DNA of 22,524 nt from DATKZH01 sp964475955 (GTDB taxonomy: Bacteria > Planctomycetota > Planctomycetia > Pirellulales > Thermoguttaceae): NCBI GenBank assembly GCA_964475955.1, contig CAYYZY010000129.1, forward strand, positions 1 to 22,524, given 5' to 3'. The stretch's first letter is position 1, and the number at the start of each line of letters is the position of its first letter. Shown here one piece after another: positions 8,008 to 15,793 of the stretch. Made by a program: the position numbers and the translations under genes. Under the pieces are notes generated by a model that worked only from the letters and a program-made list of their open reading frames with translations, did no database searches and had not been told where the DNA came from.

Positions 8008-8604
8008 GTGCAAGCGGTCCCCCGGTACGCGTACGGGTACCTGTGGTGGCGGATCGTCGACGGGCCGTTCGCCGATCTCGGCATGTTCTCCGCGCGCGGT
8101 TACGGCGGACACGCGATCGACGTGCTGCCCGCGGCCGGCCTGGTGTTCGTTCACCGGGTCGACACGTTCTGGGACGGCAGCCTGCCGTTCGGTCGGGAGC
8201 GGAGGCGGGTGAAGGACTCGGAGCGGTTCCGGCTTCTCGACCTGGTGCTCCGCGCGCGCATCGGCCCGCCGCGGCCCGAGCCCGAGTTGGTGCCGTTTGC
8301 GGCGTCGGCCCCTCCGGTCGAGGTCGTCCGGCTGGAGGCCGACGCGCTGTCGAAGTACGCCGGGGAGTACGATTTCGGCGAGTTCGCGCTGCGCGTTCGC
8401 GTCGTGGGCGAATCGCTGCGGATCGGCCGGCCGGGCCGGGGCGAGTTCGGCCTCCTGCCGCGCTCCGCCCACGAGTTCACCTTCGAAGACCTCGACGCCC
8501 CGGTCGTCTTCCAGCGCGACGCCGAGGCCGGAGCGCTCTGCATGATCGCCGAGTTCGCCCCGGGGAAGCGCGTAACGGCCGAGCGGCGGGCACGGGGAGA
8601 TTGA
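8008..8604 (+). pseudogene. 5'-truncated serine hydrolase (beta-lactamase class C type) with DUF3471-like tail
   Basis: The frame opens with 'PRYAYGYLWW....FSARGYGGHAIDVLPAAGLVFVHRVDT', which is the last part of the class C beta-lactamase/esterase fold as found in many secreted planctomycete hydrolases. From about residue 108 comes a tail of the DUF3471 type ('LSKYAGEYDFGEFALRVRVVGESLRI'). The catalytic SxxK and YxN regions are absent: homology begins abruptly at about 8019, only 85-95 bases from the divergent RidA start, and no upstream frame continues it. The only start is a GTG with no ribosome binding site. I read it as the 3' remnant of a gene of about 400-500 codons. Intact codon structure suggests recent truncation. 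Confidence 0.75.
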
Positions 8605-8654
8605 GGCCGGAGCGTCAGCCTGGCAACTCTCCTGGAGCGATCCGCTTCGGGCGC

Positions 8655-8945
8655 CTATCCGGAGAAGGAACCTTCGGCGCTGCTACGCGGAACATACGGC
8701 AAGGGTCGGGGCTCATGTGCGGTTGCGCGCTTCAGCGAATGAAACACATATCCTGCCAGAAGGGCTCCCCATTCACCACCTCCGTGCAGTCCCAAGTCCT
8801 CGCGATCCTTGAAGCCGTATCGTTGCTTGACGCGATTGCCGGCGCATTCGAGTTTCGCAAGTCCGGGATATGCGATTCTGAGGAGCGTTTCGTCGACCTT
8901 CGGGAGTTTCGCGTCGGTGTCGGGTTGGGAAAATGGGGTCGGGTC
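8655..8945 (-). pseudogene. Possible coding remnant, unrecognised
   Basis: An open minus-strand frame of 96 codons ends at a TAG at 8655 and has no plausible start: it opens just after a stop inside the palindrome. The part at about 8740-8920 reads like protein ('LLRIAYPGLAKLECAGNRVK', then 'YGFKDREDLG'), with a reasonable mix of residues and codons. A plus-strand frame over the same bases is also open, so coding is not proven. I do not recognise the family. It could be the tail of a gene associated with the adjacent palindrome. Confidence 0.25.
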
Positions 8946-8988
8946 TCATTTTGTCGCCCGGACAAAATGAGACCCGACCCCATTTTCC
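8928..8988. repeat. Perfect 28-bp inverted repeat with 5-nt spacer
   Basis: Arms 8928-8955 and 8961-8988 are exact reverse complements around the spacer gcccg. The arm contains 'aaaatggggtcgggtctcat', a sequence type reminiscent of the REP-like palindromes that accompany REP-associated tyrosine transposases (resemblance from memory, not searched). It lies 6 bp beyond the stop codon of the minus-strand gene at 8995. No T-tract follows on either side, so a canonical intrinsic terminator is not indicated. Confidence 0.85.
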
Positions 8989-8994
8989 GCCTTG

Positions 8995-10503
8995 CTACCT
9001 CGGCTCGATGCGCAGGTCGTCGAACCAGCTCTGGCCGGGGCCTTGGTGGATGAGGCGGATGGCGGCCTGGCGGGCGGGGCCGACGTCGGCCGTTTCGATC
9101 TCCAGCGGCGTCCAGTCGTGGGTGCCGGTGAGCGTTCTTGAGGACTGCACCGGGCCGTTCGGGCTGGTCACCTGCCAGGCGAGCCGGGCGCCGCCGGTGG
9201 CCCCCTCGGTGCGGACCTGCGCGCAAATGCGGTATCGACCCCGGAGGCGGAAACCCCGGAAGTGACGCGGGCCGATCAGGTCGAACCGCCAGGCCGACTG
9301 GCCCTCGCGCGCGTCGCGCCGGATCGAAAGCGAGCCCTCGCTTTGGAAGCCGGCGTCCCACGTCCACGCGCAGTTGCCGTCGCCCTTGCGCCAGAACCAA
9401 TGGTCGGAGGGGACGCGGTACTCGTCCGAAGGCTCGAACCGGTTCACCCGGCCGGGGAAGAAGGCCGGTACGCGGAACCGGGGCTCTTCCAGGGCGGGGT
9501 CGAGCCGGGCCTCGTCGAGCCAGCGCCGGGCCGTGCTTTCGGGCACCGAGTGGACGCGGAAGCGAACTTCGAGCGGCTTGCCGGCCTCGATCCGCTCGAG
9601 CTGCCGGTCGCGGATGAGCTTGAAGTGGACGTCGTACATCGCCCAGCAGACCTCGCTCCGCGCGAGCGAGCCCGACGGGGCTAGGAACCGCAGCACCGGG
9701 TTGTAGCCCGACTCGGCCGCGAACGCCAGGAAGCCGTCGGGCGCGTAGTCGATGTGGTCCTGGTTGAGGTGATGCGTTTGCGGCAGCTTGTAGAGTCGCC
9801 CGTCCGAAGCGCGGTACACCAGCCACGGGAACCGCTTGTTGCCCGCCGGCGGGAAGCGGTCGTTGGCCCCGTGCGGGAGCAGGTCGCCGAATTCGAGTCC
9901 GCGGAGGTCGCGGGCGAGCATGGTGGTGCGTCCTTGGGGCTGGAGGGTCAGCCGGGTGCGGACGTCGAACACGTAGCTGGGCAGGTCGCGGTCGTAGGTC
10001 AGCGCGAGCCAGGTCTCTTCGACCACGTTGCCCGGCCGGTAGGGCGGCTCGGCGGGTTGGTCGCGGCGGAGGGCGACGTCGTGCGTTTTGAGGTACAGCT
10101 CGAGCCGCTCGGGATCGCTGGAGTCGACCTCCAGGGCGTCGATCGCCATCTGGAAGATGAGGTGCTTGCGCCACGAGAGGCAGAGCGGCCCGCAGCCCTC
10201 GCCCCGGCGGATGAACACCGGCCCGCCGGGGATCAGGCGGAGATCGTGCAGCGAGATCGGCCGGGCGATACTCCCCATCGGCTGGGTGCCGGCGTAGAAG
10301 GCGCCGACGGGCAGGTCGCCGTCGTAGATCCAGTGCTCGCCGCCCGGTCCGGCGCGCCAGGCGAATTGGGGGGTATGCCGGGCCAAGTCGATGGGCGGCT
10401 CGGCCGCGGGAGCCGTTGGGCCGACCAGGCCAACGCAAGCCGCGATGAGCCCCACGGCGAGCGGAACCCGTGTGCAACGGCGGGGACGTGAGGATCGTGC
10501 CAT
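8995..10503 (-). CDS. Secreted hypothetical protein with C-terminal carbohydrate-binding-like domain
   Basis: A 502-residue exported protein. The start at 10503 has CAGGAG about 7 bases upstream and gives a basic n-region (MARSSRPRRCTR) and a hydrophobic core ending 'TAPAAEPP', a normal Sec signal with cleavage near residue 33. The main body (about 40-340) is rich in aromatic residues and short strands, with no family motif I can name. The last 130 residues look like a galactose-binding/CBM4_9-type jelly roll: a 'SEGSLSIRRDAREGQSAWR' opening, 'GRYRICAQVRTEG..GGARLAWQV' strands and a closing 'SWFDDLRIEPR', the usual end of such domains. Role is unknown; binding or processing of a polysaccharide outside the cell is inferred. 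It is transcribed divergently from the second oxidoreductase, with a 303-bp gap. Confidence 0.8.
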   Translation of the reverse strand: MARSSRPRRCTRVPLAVGLIAACVGLVGPTAPAAEPPIDLARHTPQFAWRAGPGGEHWIYDGDLPVGAFYAGTQPMGSIARPISLHDLRLIPGGPVFIRRGEGCGPLCLSWRKHLIFQMAIDALEVDSSDPERLELYLKTHDVALRRDQPAEPPYRPGNVVEETWLALTYDRDLPSYVFDVRTRLTLQPQGRTTMLARDLRGLEFGDLLPHGANDRFPPAGNKRFPWLVYRASDGRLYKLPQTHHLNQDHIDYAPDGFLAFAAESGYNPVLRFLAPSGSLARSEVCWAMYDVHFKLIRDRQLERIEAGKPLEVRFRVHSVPESTARRWLDEARLDPALEEPRFRVPAFFPGRVNRFEPSDEYRVPSDHWFWRKGDGNCAWTWDAGFQSEGSLSIRRDAREGQSAWRFDLIGPRHFRGFRLRGRYRICAQVRTEGATGGARLAWQVTSPNGPVQSSRTLTGTHDWTPLEIETADVGPARQAAIRLIHQGPGQSWFDDLRIEPR

Positions 10504-10806
10504 CGGTTCGCTCCTGCGTCTCGGGCGGGGCTTTGGGGGCCTCTCGACAGGTTCCCAGCTTATCATCCGGCGAGGGAGGCGACCAGAATCGGAGGGCGTT
10601 GCGGCCGGCCCGAGCCACGAAGCGACGGCCGCCCTTCCGGCCGTCTCGGGCGTGACTTGCCGATCGGCCCGCTCGCGCGGTTTCCAGCCGAAGCGGTCGC
10701 TTGCCGGGCGCCGTGGGCCGGGCTACACTCGGCGGCGCCGGGCGATGGGCGGAGCGGCCGTCGACTTCTTCTTCCCCCGCATCTCTCTTGCGAAAGGCGC
10801 CTTGCC
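10504..10806. promoter_or_regulatory. Divergent intergenic region
   Basis: These 303 bp separate two divergently transcribed genes for exported proteins and should hold both promoters. A GC-rich hairpin with 8-bp arms is at 10624-10645 (gacggccg / cggccgtc). I cannot identify -10/-35 boxes or an operator with confidence. Confidence 0.4.
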
Positions 10807-12111
10807 ATGAAACGGGCACGCGGCTCGAAGACCTCCCGCCGGCAATTTCTGGGCTCGTCGGCCGCCGCGGCGGTCGGCGGCGCGTTGGCCTCGCCCTTGG
10901 CGATGCCCGCGGTGACCAGCCGCATCGGGAACGCCGACACGCTGAGGGTGGGCCTGATCGGCTGCGGCGGGCGCGGCACCGGGGCTGCCGCCAATGCGCT
11001 GGATGCCGACGAGAACGTCTGCCTGGCGGCGATGGGCGACCTGTTCGAGGAGAAGCTCGAAGCGAGCCTCGCGCAGCTTCGCAAGCGCGTGCCGGAGAAG
11101 GTGGCGGTGACCCCCGACCGCCGCTTCCTGGGGTTCGACGCCTACGAAAACGTGGTCGCAAGCGACGTCGACGTCGTCCTGCTCACCACGCCGCCCGGCT
11201 TCCGGCCGCAGCATCTTCGGGCGGCCGTCGAGTCGGGCAAGCACGCCTTCGTGGAGATCACGGCCGGGGTCGACGCCCCCGGCGTGCGGAGCGTGCTGGA
11301 ATCGGCCGAGCGGGCGCGCGCCAAGGGCCTGGCCATCGTGTCGGGCTTCTGCTGGCGCTACCACGAGGCCCTGCGCGCGGCCCGGGAGCAGATCCGCGCC
11401 GGAGCCATCGGCGAGGTCCGCACCGTGTACGCGACGTACTACCGCGGCGACCTGGGCCATAAGTATCATGGCCGGCGCAAGCCCGGCATGAGCGATCTGG
11501 AGTGGCAGATCCGCGACTGGTACCCGCACCTGTGGCTTTCGGGCGACGTGACCCTCGTCCTCTCCGGGGGGCACAGCGTCGACAAGACGTCGTGGTGGCT
11601 CGACGACGCGATGCCCGCCAAGGCCGTGGCCGTCGGCGCCCGGTGGTTCCCGACCGGCGGCAACACGTACGACTGCGGCTTCGTCGCTTACGAGTACGCC
11701 GGCGGGGTGCGCGGCTTCCTCGGCTGCCGGTCGCACGCCAACTGCTACAACGAGAACGCCGACTACGTGATCGGCACCCGGGGCGTGTTGACGATCGGCC
11801 GGGGGCCCGCGCCCTTCATCGAGGGGCAAACGCATTGGCGCTACGACGGCCCGCCGAGCAACATGTACCAGAACGAGCACGACGAGCTGTTCGCCTCGAT
11901 CCGCCAAGGCAAGCCGATCAACGACGGCCCGCGCATGGCCCGGACGACGCTGATGGCGATCATGGGGCGAATGGCCGCCTACACCGGCCGCGAGGTGACC
12001 TGGGAGGAGGCGCTCGGGTCCCAGCAGAGCCTCGTGCCCGAGAAGCTCGACTGGAACACGAAGATCGACCAGCCGCCCCTGGCCGTGCCGGGGCGAACGG
12101 AGTTGGTCTGA
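10807..12111 (+). CDS. Exported Gfo/Idh/MocA family protein lacking the EKP motif
   Basis: A 434-residue protein with a twin-arginine signal (S10-R11-R12-Q-F-L-G, hydrophobic stretch to about residue 33), so Tat export is expected. The start at 10807 is the ATG directly before that signal; upstream in-frame codons would add an unrelated leader. The Rossmann motif GCGGRG is at 52-57, and the C-terminal alpha/beta domain includes 'LSGGHSVDKTSWWLDD' (H256, D259, K260). Where the family normally has E-K-P, this protein has V149-E150-I151-T152, so the conserved lysine that contacts cofactor and substrate is missing; the sequence around it (HAFVE...DAPGVRSV) is otherwise ordinary. It may have a shifted activity or act without redox turnover. 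Upstream and divergent is the carbohydrate-binding protein gene; downstream is a GHL10 glycosidase gene after a repeat array. Confidence 0.92.
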   Translation: MKRARGSKTSRRQFLGSSAAAAVGGALASPLAMPAVTSRIGNADTLRVGLIGCGGRGTGAAANALDADENVCLAAMGDLFEEKLEASLAQLRKRVPEKVAVTPDRRFLGFDAYENVVASDVDVVLLTTPPGFRPQHLRAAVESGKHAFVEITAGVDAPGVRSVLESAERARAKGLAIVSGFCWRYHEALRAAREQIRAGAIGEVRTVYATYYRGDLGHKYHGRRKPGMSDLEWQIRDWYPHLWLSGDVTLVLSGGHSVDKTSWWLDDAMPAKAVAVGARWFPTGGNTYDCGFVAYEYAGGVRGFLGCRSHANCYNENADYVIGTRGVLTIGRGPAPFIEGQTHWRYDGPPSNMYQNEHDELFASIRQGKPINDGPRMARTTLMAIMGRMAAYTGREVTWEEALGSQQSLVPEKLDWNTKIDQPPLAVPGRTELV

Positions 12112-12138
12112 CGCCGCGGCCGGGATGCCGGTGCCCGT

Positions 12139-12310
12139 ACGTGGCGCACGTTTCCAACGTGCCGCGCACGATGGGGCCGTAAGGTGGGCACGTTTCCAAC
12201 GTGCCGGCACGATGGGGCCGTAAGGTGGGCACGTTTCCAACGTGCCGGCACGATGGAGCTGTACGTGGGGCACGTTTCCAACGTGCCGGCACGATGGAAT
12301 CGTGCCCCAC
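12139..12310. repeat. Four-unit tandem repeat (41-42 bp) with palindromic core
   Basis: The core cacgtttccaacgtg occurs at 12147, 12189, 12230 and 12271, giving periods of 42, 41 and 41. Each core extends to an inverted repeat ggcacgt-ttcca-acgtgcc and is followed by 'ggcacgatgg'. The fourth unit runs into 'atcgtgccccac'. The array fills the gap between the oxidoreductase and the GHL10 gene. The units can each form a hairpin; there are no unique spacers. Confidence 0.85.
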
Positions 12311-12396
12311 GGCGTGCATTGCCACAACGCCGGAGGTACAATCGGCCGTGACGTAGCAGCCGATTTCCCCCCCCCGCGCATCCGGGAGACTCGATC

Positions 12397-14799
12397 ATGG
12401 CCATTCATTCGATGATTCTGCTGGTCGCCCTGACGGCGACGGCCGGCGAACGGGCGATCGACGCGTTCGACTACGCCGATTCCGAGGCCGCCCGGACCGC
12501 GTGGGTCGCCAGCCGGGGCACGCCGCCGGTGACGATGGTCGAAGAGGACGGCCGGCGCGTGATGCGGCTCGACGTCCCCTTCGCCGCCGACGCCGACCTG
12601 GAGCGGACCATCCTCGACCGCCGGGTCGACCTCGACCTGGCCGCTCCCGGCGAATTCCTGCTCGACGTCGCCGTCGACAAGCCCGAGGTCGCCGGGCGCG
12701 TGAGCCTCTACTTCCACAGCGGCGAGGGGTGGTACGCCGCGGGCTCGGGTTTCGTGAAGGAGGGCTGGCAGACGCTCCGTTTCTCCAAGGCCGCGTTCAA
12801 CATCGAGGACGAGCCGGCCGGGTGGCACGAGATCGACCAGGTCCGCATCTCCATCTGGCGCGGCCCGCCCGAGGATTACTCGGTGCGCCTGGGCCGGCTG
12901 GCCGCCGCGTGGCACGACGTCGCCCTGGTGATCCCCGCCGCGTACGCGCACCAGGGCGACGGCGAGGTCCGAAGCGCCCTGCGCGCGGCCGAGGACCTGG
13001 GCAACATGCTCGACGAATTGGGCCTGGGGTCCGACGCCGTCGAAGACGCCGCCCTGGAGCACGGCGCGCTGGGCGACCGGCGCGTGGCCGTCCTGGCCTA
13101 CAACCCGCGCATCCCGCCCGAGGCCGTCGACGCCCTGGTGCAATTCATCGAGGGCGGCGGCAAGGTGTTCGCCTGCTACTCGCTCCCCGGGCCGCTGGCC
13201 CAAGCGTTGGGGATCGGCGGCACGGAGTACGTCCGTCCCGAGGAGCCGGGAGCCCTGGCCGAGATCCGCTTCGAGGCCGACGACGTGCCCGGCCTGCCCG
13301 AGTCGGTCCGCCAGGCGTCGTGGAACATCCACGCCCCCGAGCCGGGCCGCCCGGACGCCCGGGTGATCGGCCGCTGGTACGACGACGAAGGCAACCCCAC
13401 CGGCCGCGCGGCCATGCTCTTGAGCGACCGGGGGGCCTTCTTCAGCCACCTGGTGCTTTCGGACGACCGGCCCGGCAAGAAACAGCTTTTGGCCGCGGTC
13501 CTCGGCAAGCTCCACCCGCCGCTCTGGGAGACGATGGCGCGAAGCGAATTGGAAGGGGTCGGCCGGGTGGGCCACCTGGAGGGGATCGACGCGGTGGCCG
13601 GCTACGTGCGGTCCGGCGACGTCGACGCGGCAAGGACGAAGCTCGAGGAAGCCCTCGCGATTCACGAATCGGCCGAGGCAAAGCTGGCGGCCAAGGATTA
13701 CCCGGGCACGGTCACGCTCGCCCGCCGGGCCCACGAGGCGTTGATCGCGGCCTACTGCCGGGCGGCCCCCAGCCCCGCGACCGAGGGCCGGGCCTTCTGG
13801 AACCACTCGGGGACGGGCGCCTATCCGGGCGACTGGGAGCGCACGGCCCGGGAGTTGGCCGCCGCCAAGTTCAACATGGTCATTCCCAACCTGCTTTGGG
13901 CAGGCCGGGCGCATTACCCCAGCGACGTGCTCCCCCGCAGCCGCACGTACGAAGAGCACGGCGACCAGATCGCCCAGTGCGTGGCGGCGTGCAAGAAGCA
14001 CGGCGTGGAGGTGCACGTCTGGAAGGTGAACTTCAACCTCTCCGGGGCGCCGCGCGAGTTCGTCGACCGGCTCCGCCGCGAGGGCCGGCTCCAGGTGAGC
14101 CACGAGGGGGAGGAGAAGCGGTGGCTCTGCCCGTCGCATCCCGAGAACTTCCGGCTCGAATTGGAGAGCATGCTGGAGGTGGCGCGCGAGTACGACGTCG
14201 ACGGCCTCCACTTCGACTACATCCGCTACCCCAACCGTAGCCACTGCTACTGCGACGGCTGCCGCGAGCGGTTCCAGGCCGACACGGGCCTGAACGCGGC
14301 CGACTGGTCCCGGGACTGCTACTCGGGGCCGCTCCGCGACGTGTACCACGACTGGCGCTGCCGCCAGATCACGCGGCTCGTCGAGGCCGTGCACCGCGAG
14401 GCCAAGAAGATCAAGCCCGAGATCGACATCTCGGCGGCCGTCTTCGGCGCCTACCCCGACTGCCGGGAGAGCGTGGGGCAGGACTGGGTCGAATGGGTCA
14501 AGTCGGGCTACCTCGACTTCCTCTGCCCCATGGACTACACGCAGAGCGACCCGAACTTCGTCAGTCTGGTGACCAACCAGCTCCGCCTGGTCGACGGGCG
14601 CGTGCCGGTCTACCCGGGCATCGGGGCGTGGCGCCTGCCGGCCGACCGGGTGGTGGGCCAGATCCATCACGCCCGGTCGCTGGGGGCCGAAGGCTTCACC
14701 GTGTTCAACCTCGACGCCGGCGCGGCCGCGTCGGTCCTGCCCGCCGTCGCCTCCGGCGCCGGCTCGCGCGCGGCCAAGCCGCCGCACGGGGCGCGGTGA
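12397..14799 (+). CDS. Secreted GHL10-type (DUF187) glycosyl hydrolase-like protein
   Basis: An 800-residue protein. Residues 1 to about 17 are a short signal peptide without much positive charge; GGGAG lies about 9 bases before the start. Residues about 20-175 look like a carbohydrate-binding beta-sandwich. Residues about 176-370 resemble a class I glutamine-amidotransferase-like Rossmann domain of the kind found in glycosidases ('DRRVAVLAYNPRIPPEAVDALVQFI' in outline). From about 460 to 780 comes the TIM-barrel-like GHL10 domain: 'FNMVIPNLLWAG', 'VEVHVWKVNFN', the signature D602-G-L-H-F-D607-Y-I-R-Y-P612 with D607 a likely catalytic acid, then the Cys-rich 'HCYCDGCRERF' and 'DWVEWVKSGYLDFLCPMDYT'. 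This family is thought to cleave polysaccharides; the substrate is unknown here. It is downstream of the second oxidoreductase and may share its transcript across the repeat array. Confidence 0.88.
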   Translation: MAIHSMILLVALTATAGERAIDAFDYADSEAARTAWVASRGTPPVTMVEEDGRRVMRLDVPFAADADLERTILDRRVDLDLAAPGEFLLDVAVDKPEVAGRVSLYFHSGEGWYAAGSGFVKEGWQTLRFSKAAFNIEDEPAGWHEIDQVRISIWRGPPEDYSVRLGRLAAAWHDVALVIPAAYAHQGDGEVRSALRAAEDLGNMLDELGLGSDAVEDAALEHGALGDRRVAVLAYNPRIPPEAVDALVQFIEGGGKVFACYSLPGPLAQALGIGGTEYVRPEEPGALAEIRFEADDVPGLPESVRQASWNIHAPEPGRPDARVIGRWYDDEGNPTGRAAMLLSDRGAFFSHLVLSDDRPGKKQLLAAVLGKLHPPLWETMARSELEGVGRVGHLEGIDAVAGYVRSGDVDAARTKLEEALAIHESAEAKLAAKDYPGTVTLARRAHEALIAAYCRAAPSPATEGRAFWNHSGTGAYPGDWERTARELAAAKFNMVIPNLLWAGRAHYPSDVLPRSRTYEEHGDQIAQCVAACKKHGVEVHVWKVNFNLSGAPREFVDRLRREGRLQVSHEGEEKRWLCPSHPENFRLELESMLEVAREYDVDGLHFDYIRYPNRSHCYCDGCRERFQADTGLNAADWSRDCYSGPLRDVYHDWRCRQITRLVEAVHREAKKIKPEIDISAAVFGAYPDCRESVGQDWVEWVKSGYLDFLCPMDYTQSDPNFVSLVTNQLRLVDGRVPVYPGIGAWRLPADRVVGQIHHARSLGAEGFTVFNLDAGAAASVLPAVASGAGSRAAKPPHGAR

Positions 14800-14850
14800 C
14801 GGTGAGGGGGTGAGGGGGTGACAAGGTGAGGGGGTGACGGGGTGACAGGG
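14800..14850 (+). repeat. G-rich low-complexity tract
   Basis: Imperfect tandem copies of 'ggtgagggg' / 'ggtgacggg' follow directly behind the GHL10 stop codon. It is non-coding, probably produced by slippage. It could form G-rich secondary structure in the transcript. Confidence 0.7.
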
Positions 14851-14876
14851 GCCGAGGCGGAGCCTCGGGTTAGGGC

Positions 14877-14901
14877 GTTCTTAGGCGGAGCCTGGGAACG
14901 A
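14877..14901 (+). repeat. Decayed copy of 'gggaac' palindrome repeat
   Basis: gttcttaggcgg-agcctgggaacg keeps the arms of the 24-bp palindrome found at 225-248 and 4067-4090, with changes in the centre. It shows that this repeat family lies also beside the transposase remnant. Confidence 0.5.
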
Positions 14902-14952
14902 GGGATGCGCATCCCCACTTTCTTACTCCCTTGTTCTTACTCCCTTCTCTCG

Positions 14953-15076
14953 ACTCCTATCTCCCAACTCCCATCTCCCGACTCCCATCTCCCGACTCCC
15001 ATCTCCCGACTCCCATCTCCCGACTCCCATCTCCCGACTCCCATCTCCCGACTCCCATCTCCCGACTCCCGCCCCG
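14953..15076 (+). repeat. 14-bp tandem repeat, eight units plus a partial
   Basis: The unit actcccatctcccg is repeated from 14953 to 15064: the first copy carries two changes, the following seven are identical, and a partial unit runs into 'actcccgccccgg'. Perfect identity points to recent expansion. It directly abuts the 5' edge of the transposase remnant. The related phrase 'gactccc.ctcccg' appears inside the propeller gene at 19756-19820. Confidence 0.9.
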
Positions 15077-15599
15077 GCCAGAAACAAGCGGCGAAGGCGC
15101 GTCCGATCGGCAAGGACCAGTTCCCCTGGGTGCCGGAGCAAAACATGTATCGTTGCCCGGAGGGCCACCCCATGCCTTGGATCGGCCATCAAAAGCGACG
15201 CCAAAGCGACGGGCAGGTCAACGTGATGCATAGTCATCGTTGTTCGCCGCAGCATTGTCGGGCGTGCCCGCGGCAAGCCGCGTGCAGCACCAATCCGAAC
15301 CGCGGCCGATCCGTCAAACGCAGCGAACATGAAGCCCTGGTCGAGGCCCACCGTGCGCGGATGGCCACGGCGGAGGCCAAGAGCCTCTACCGACTCCGGG
15401 GCCAAACCGTGGAATTGGGTTTTGCCGACTTCAAGCAACATCGTTCGCTGCGGCAATTCTCCGGCCGGGGCCCCATCGCGCCAAACGCCAAGTCGGGCCG
15501 ACGGTTCTCGTGCATAACCTTCTCGTCGTCCACCGCGCCATGCCGCCACCGGCAAACAGCGCGGATGCCCCGCTAACTACCGAAGAAACAACCTCTTAA
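15077..15599 (+). pseudogene. IS1182-type transposase, 3' remnant with frameshift
   Basis: The frame reads the C-terminal third of an IS1182-family DDE transposase: 'FPWVPEQNMYRCPEGH', a Cys-rich part 'CRACPRQAAC', and 'LYRLRGQTVELGFADFKQH' containing the final catalytic glutamate region (TVE), then 'RSLRQFSGRG'. After about 15473 homology continues in another frame ('AKRQVGPTVLVHNLLVVHRAM') to a TAA at 15597-15599. One missing base near 15473 would restore 'GRGLHRAKRQVG'. The 5' two thirds of the gene are absent, replaced by the 14-bp repeats. It is non-functional. The motif at 15597-15614 directly behind it is probably the end of the insertion sequence. Confidence 0.85.
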
Positions 15600-15728
15600 A
15601 AACTGGACGGTCTCTAAACGGCGGGCCCAATACCGCCTGCGGCGGGAAACGACCATAAATGGTCGTCGGTCGAAAGCGAGCTTCTGCTTCGAGTTGGGGG
15701 TAATGGCAAGAGCCGGAGCTTAGGAACC
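15597..15728 (+). repeat. Composite interspersed repeat, copy 2
   Basis: This matches 38-175: aaaaactggacggtctct, then 'aaacggcgggcccaataccgcctgcggcgg', the hairpin acgaccataaatggtcgt, and 'gtaatggcaagagccggagcttaggaacc'. The 18-bp motif starts within the stop codon of the transposase remnant, which suggests it is the right end of that element and that the GCGG repeat was its target. Confidence 0.65.
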
Positions 15729-15793
15729 AGAAGAACTACGTATTTTCGCGGAGCGCAAACCGACCAAAAGGGCGGTCGTGGGTCGGCCGATCC

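Larger units (their letters stand above)
8605..8994. other. Decayed intergenic DNA with strong palindrome
   Basis: This 390-bp stretch between two genes contains a possible coding remnant on the minus strand (8655-8945) and the perfect 28-bp inverted repeat (8928-8988). Base composition is lower in GC than its neighbours. Nothing else is recognised. Confidence 0.6.

Noticed and set aside
8928..8988. Rho-independent terminator of the minus-strand gene at 8995
   Set aside because: The stem is far longer than usual and no T-tract follows on the minus strand. An effect on RNA ends is still possible.
12139..12310. CRISPR array
   Set aside because: The repeats follow each other without unique spacers of constant size; the parts between the cores are themselves repeated. 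No cas genes are nearby.
10723..14787. Very long minus-strand open frame (1354 codons) opposite the oxidoreductase and GHL10 genes
   Set aside because: It is a GC-rich shadow of two well-supported plus-strand genes, has highly biased composition rich in R, A, G, V and P, runs through the 41-bp repeat array, and shows no domain.
14953..15076. CRISPR or minisatellite gene product
   Set aside because: 14-bp direct tandem units have no spacers. The open frames through it are only repeat translations such as S-P-D-S-H-L-P-T-P-I.
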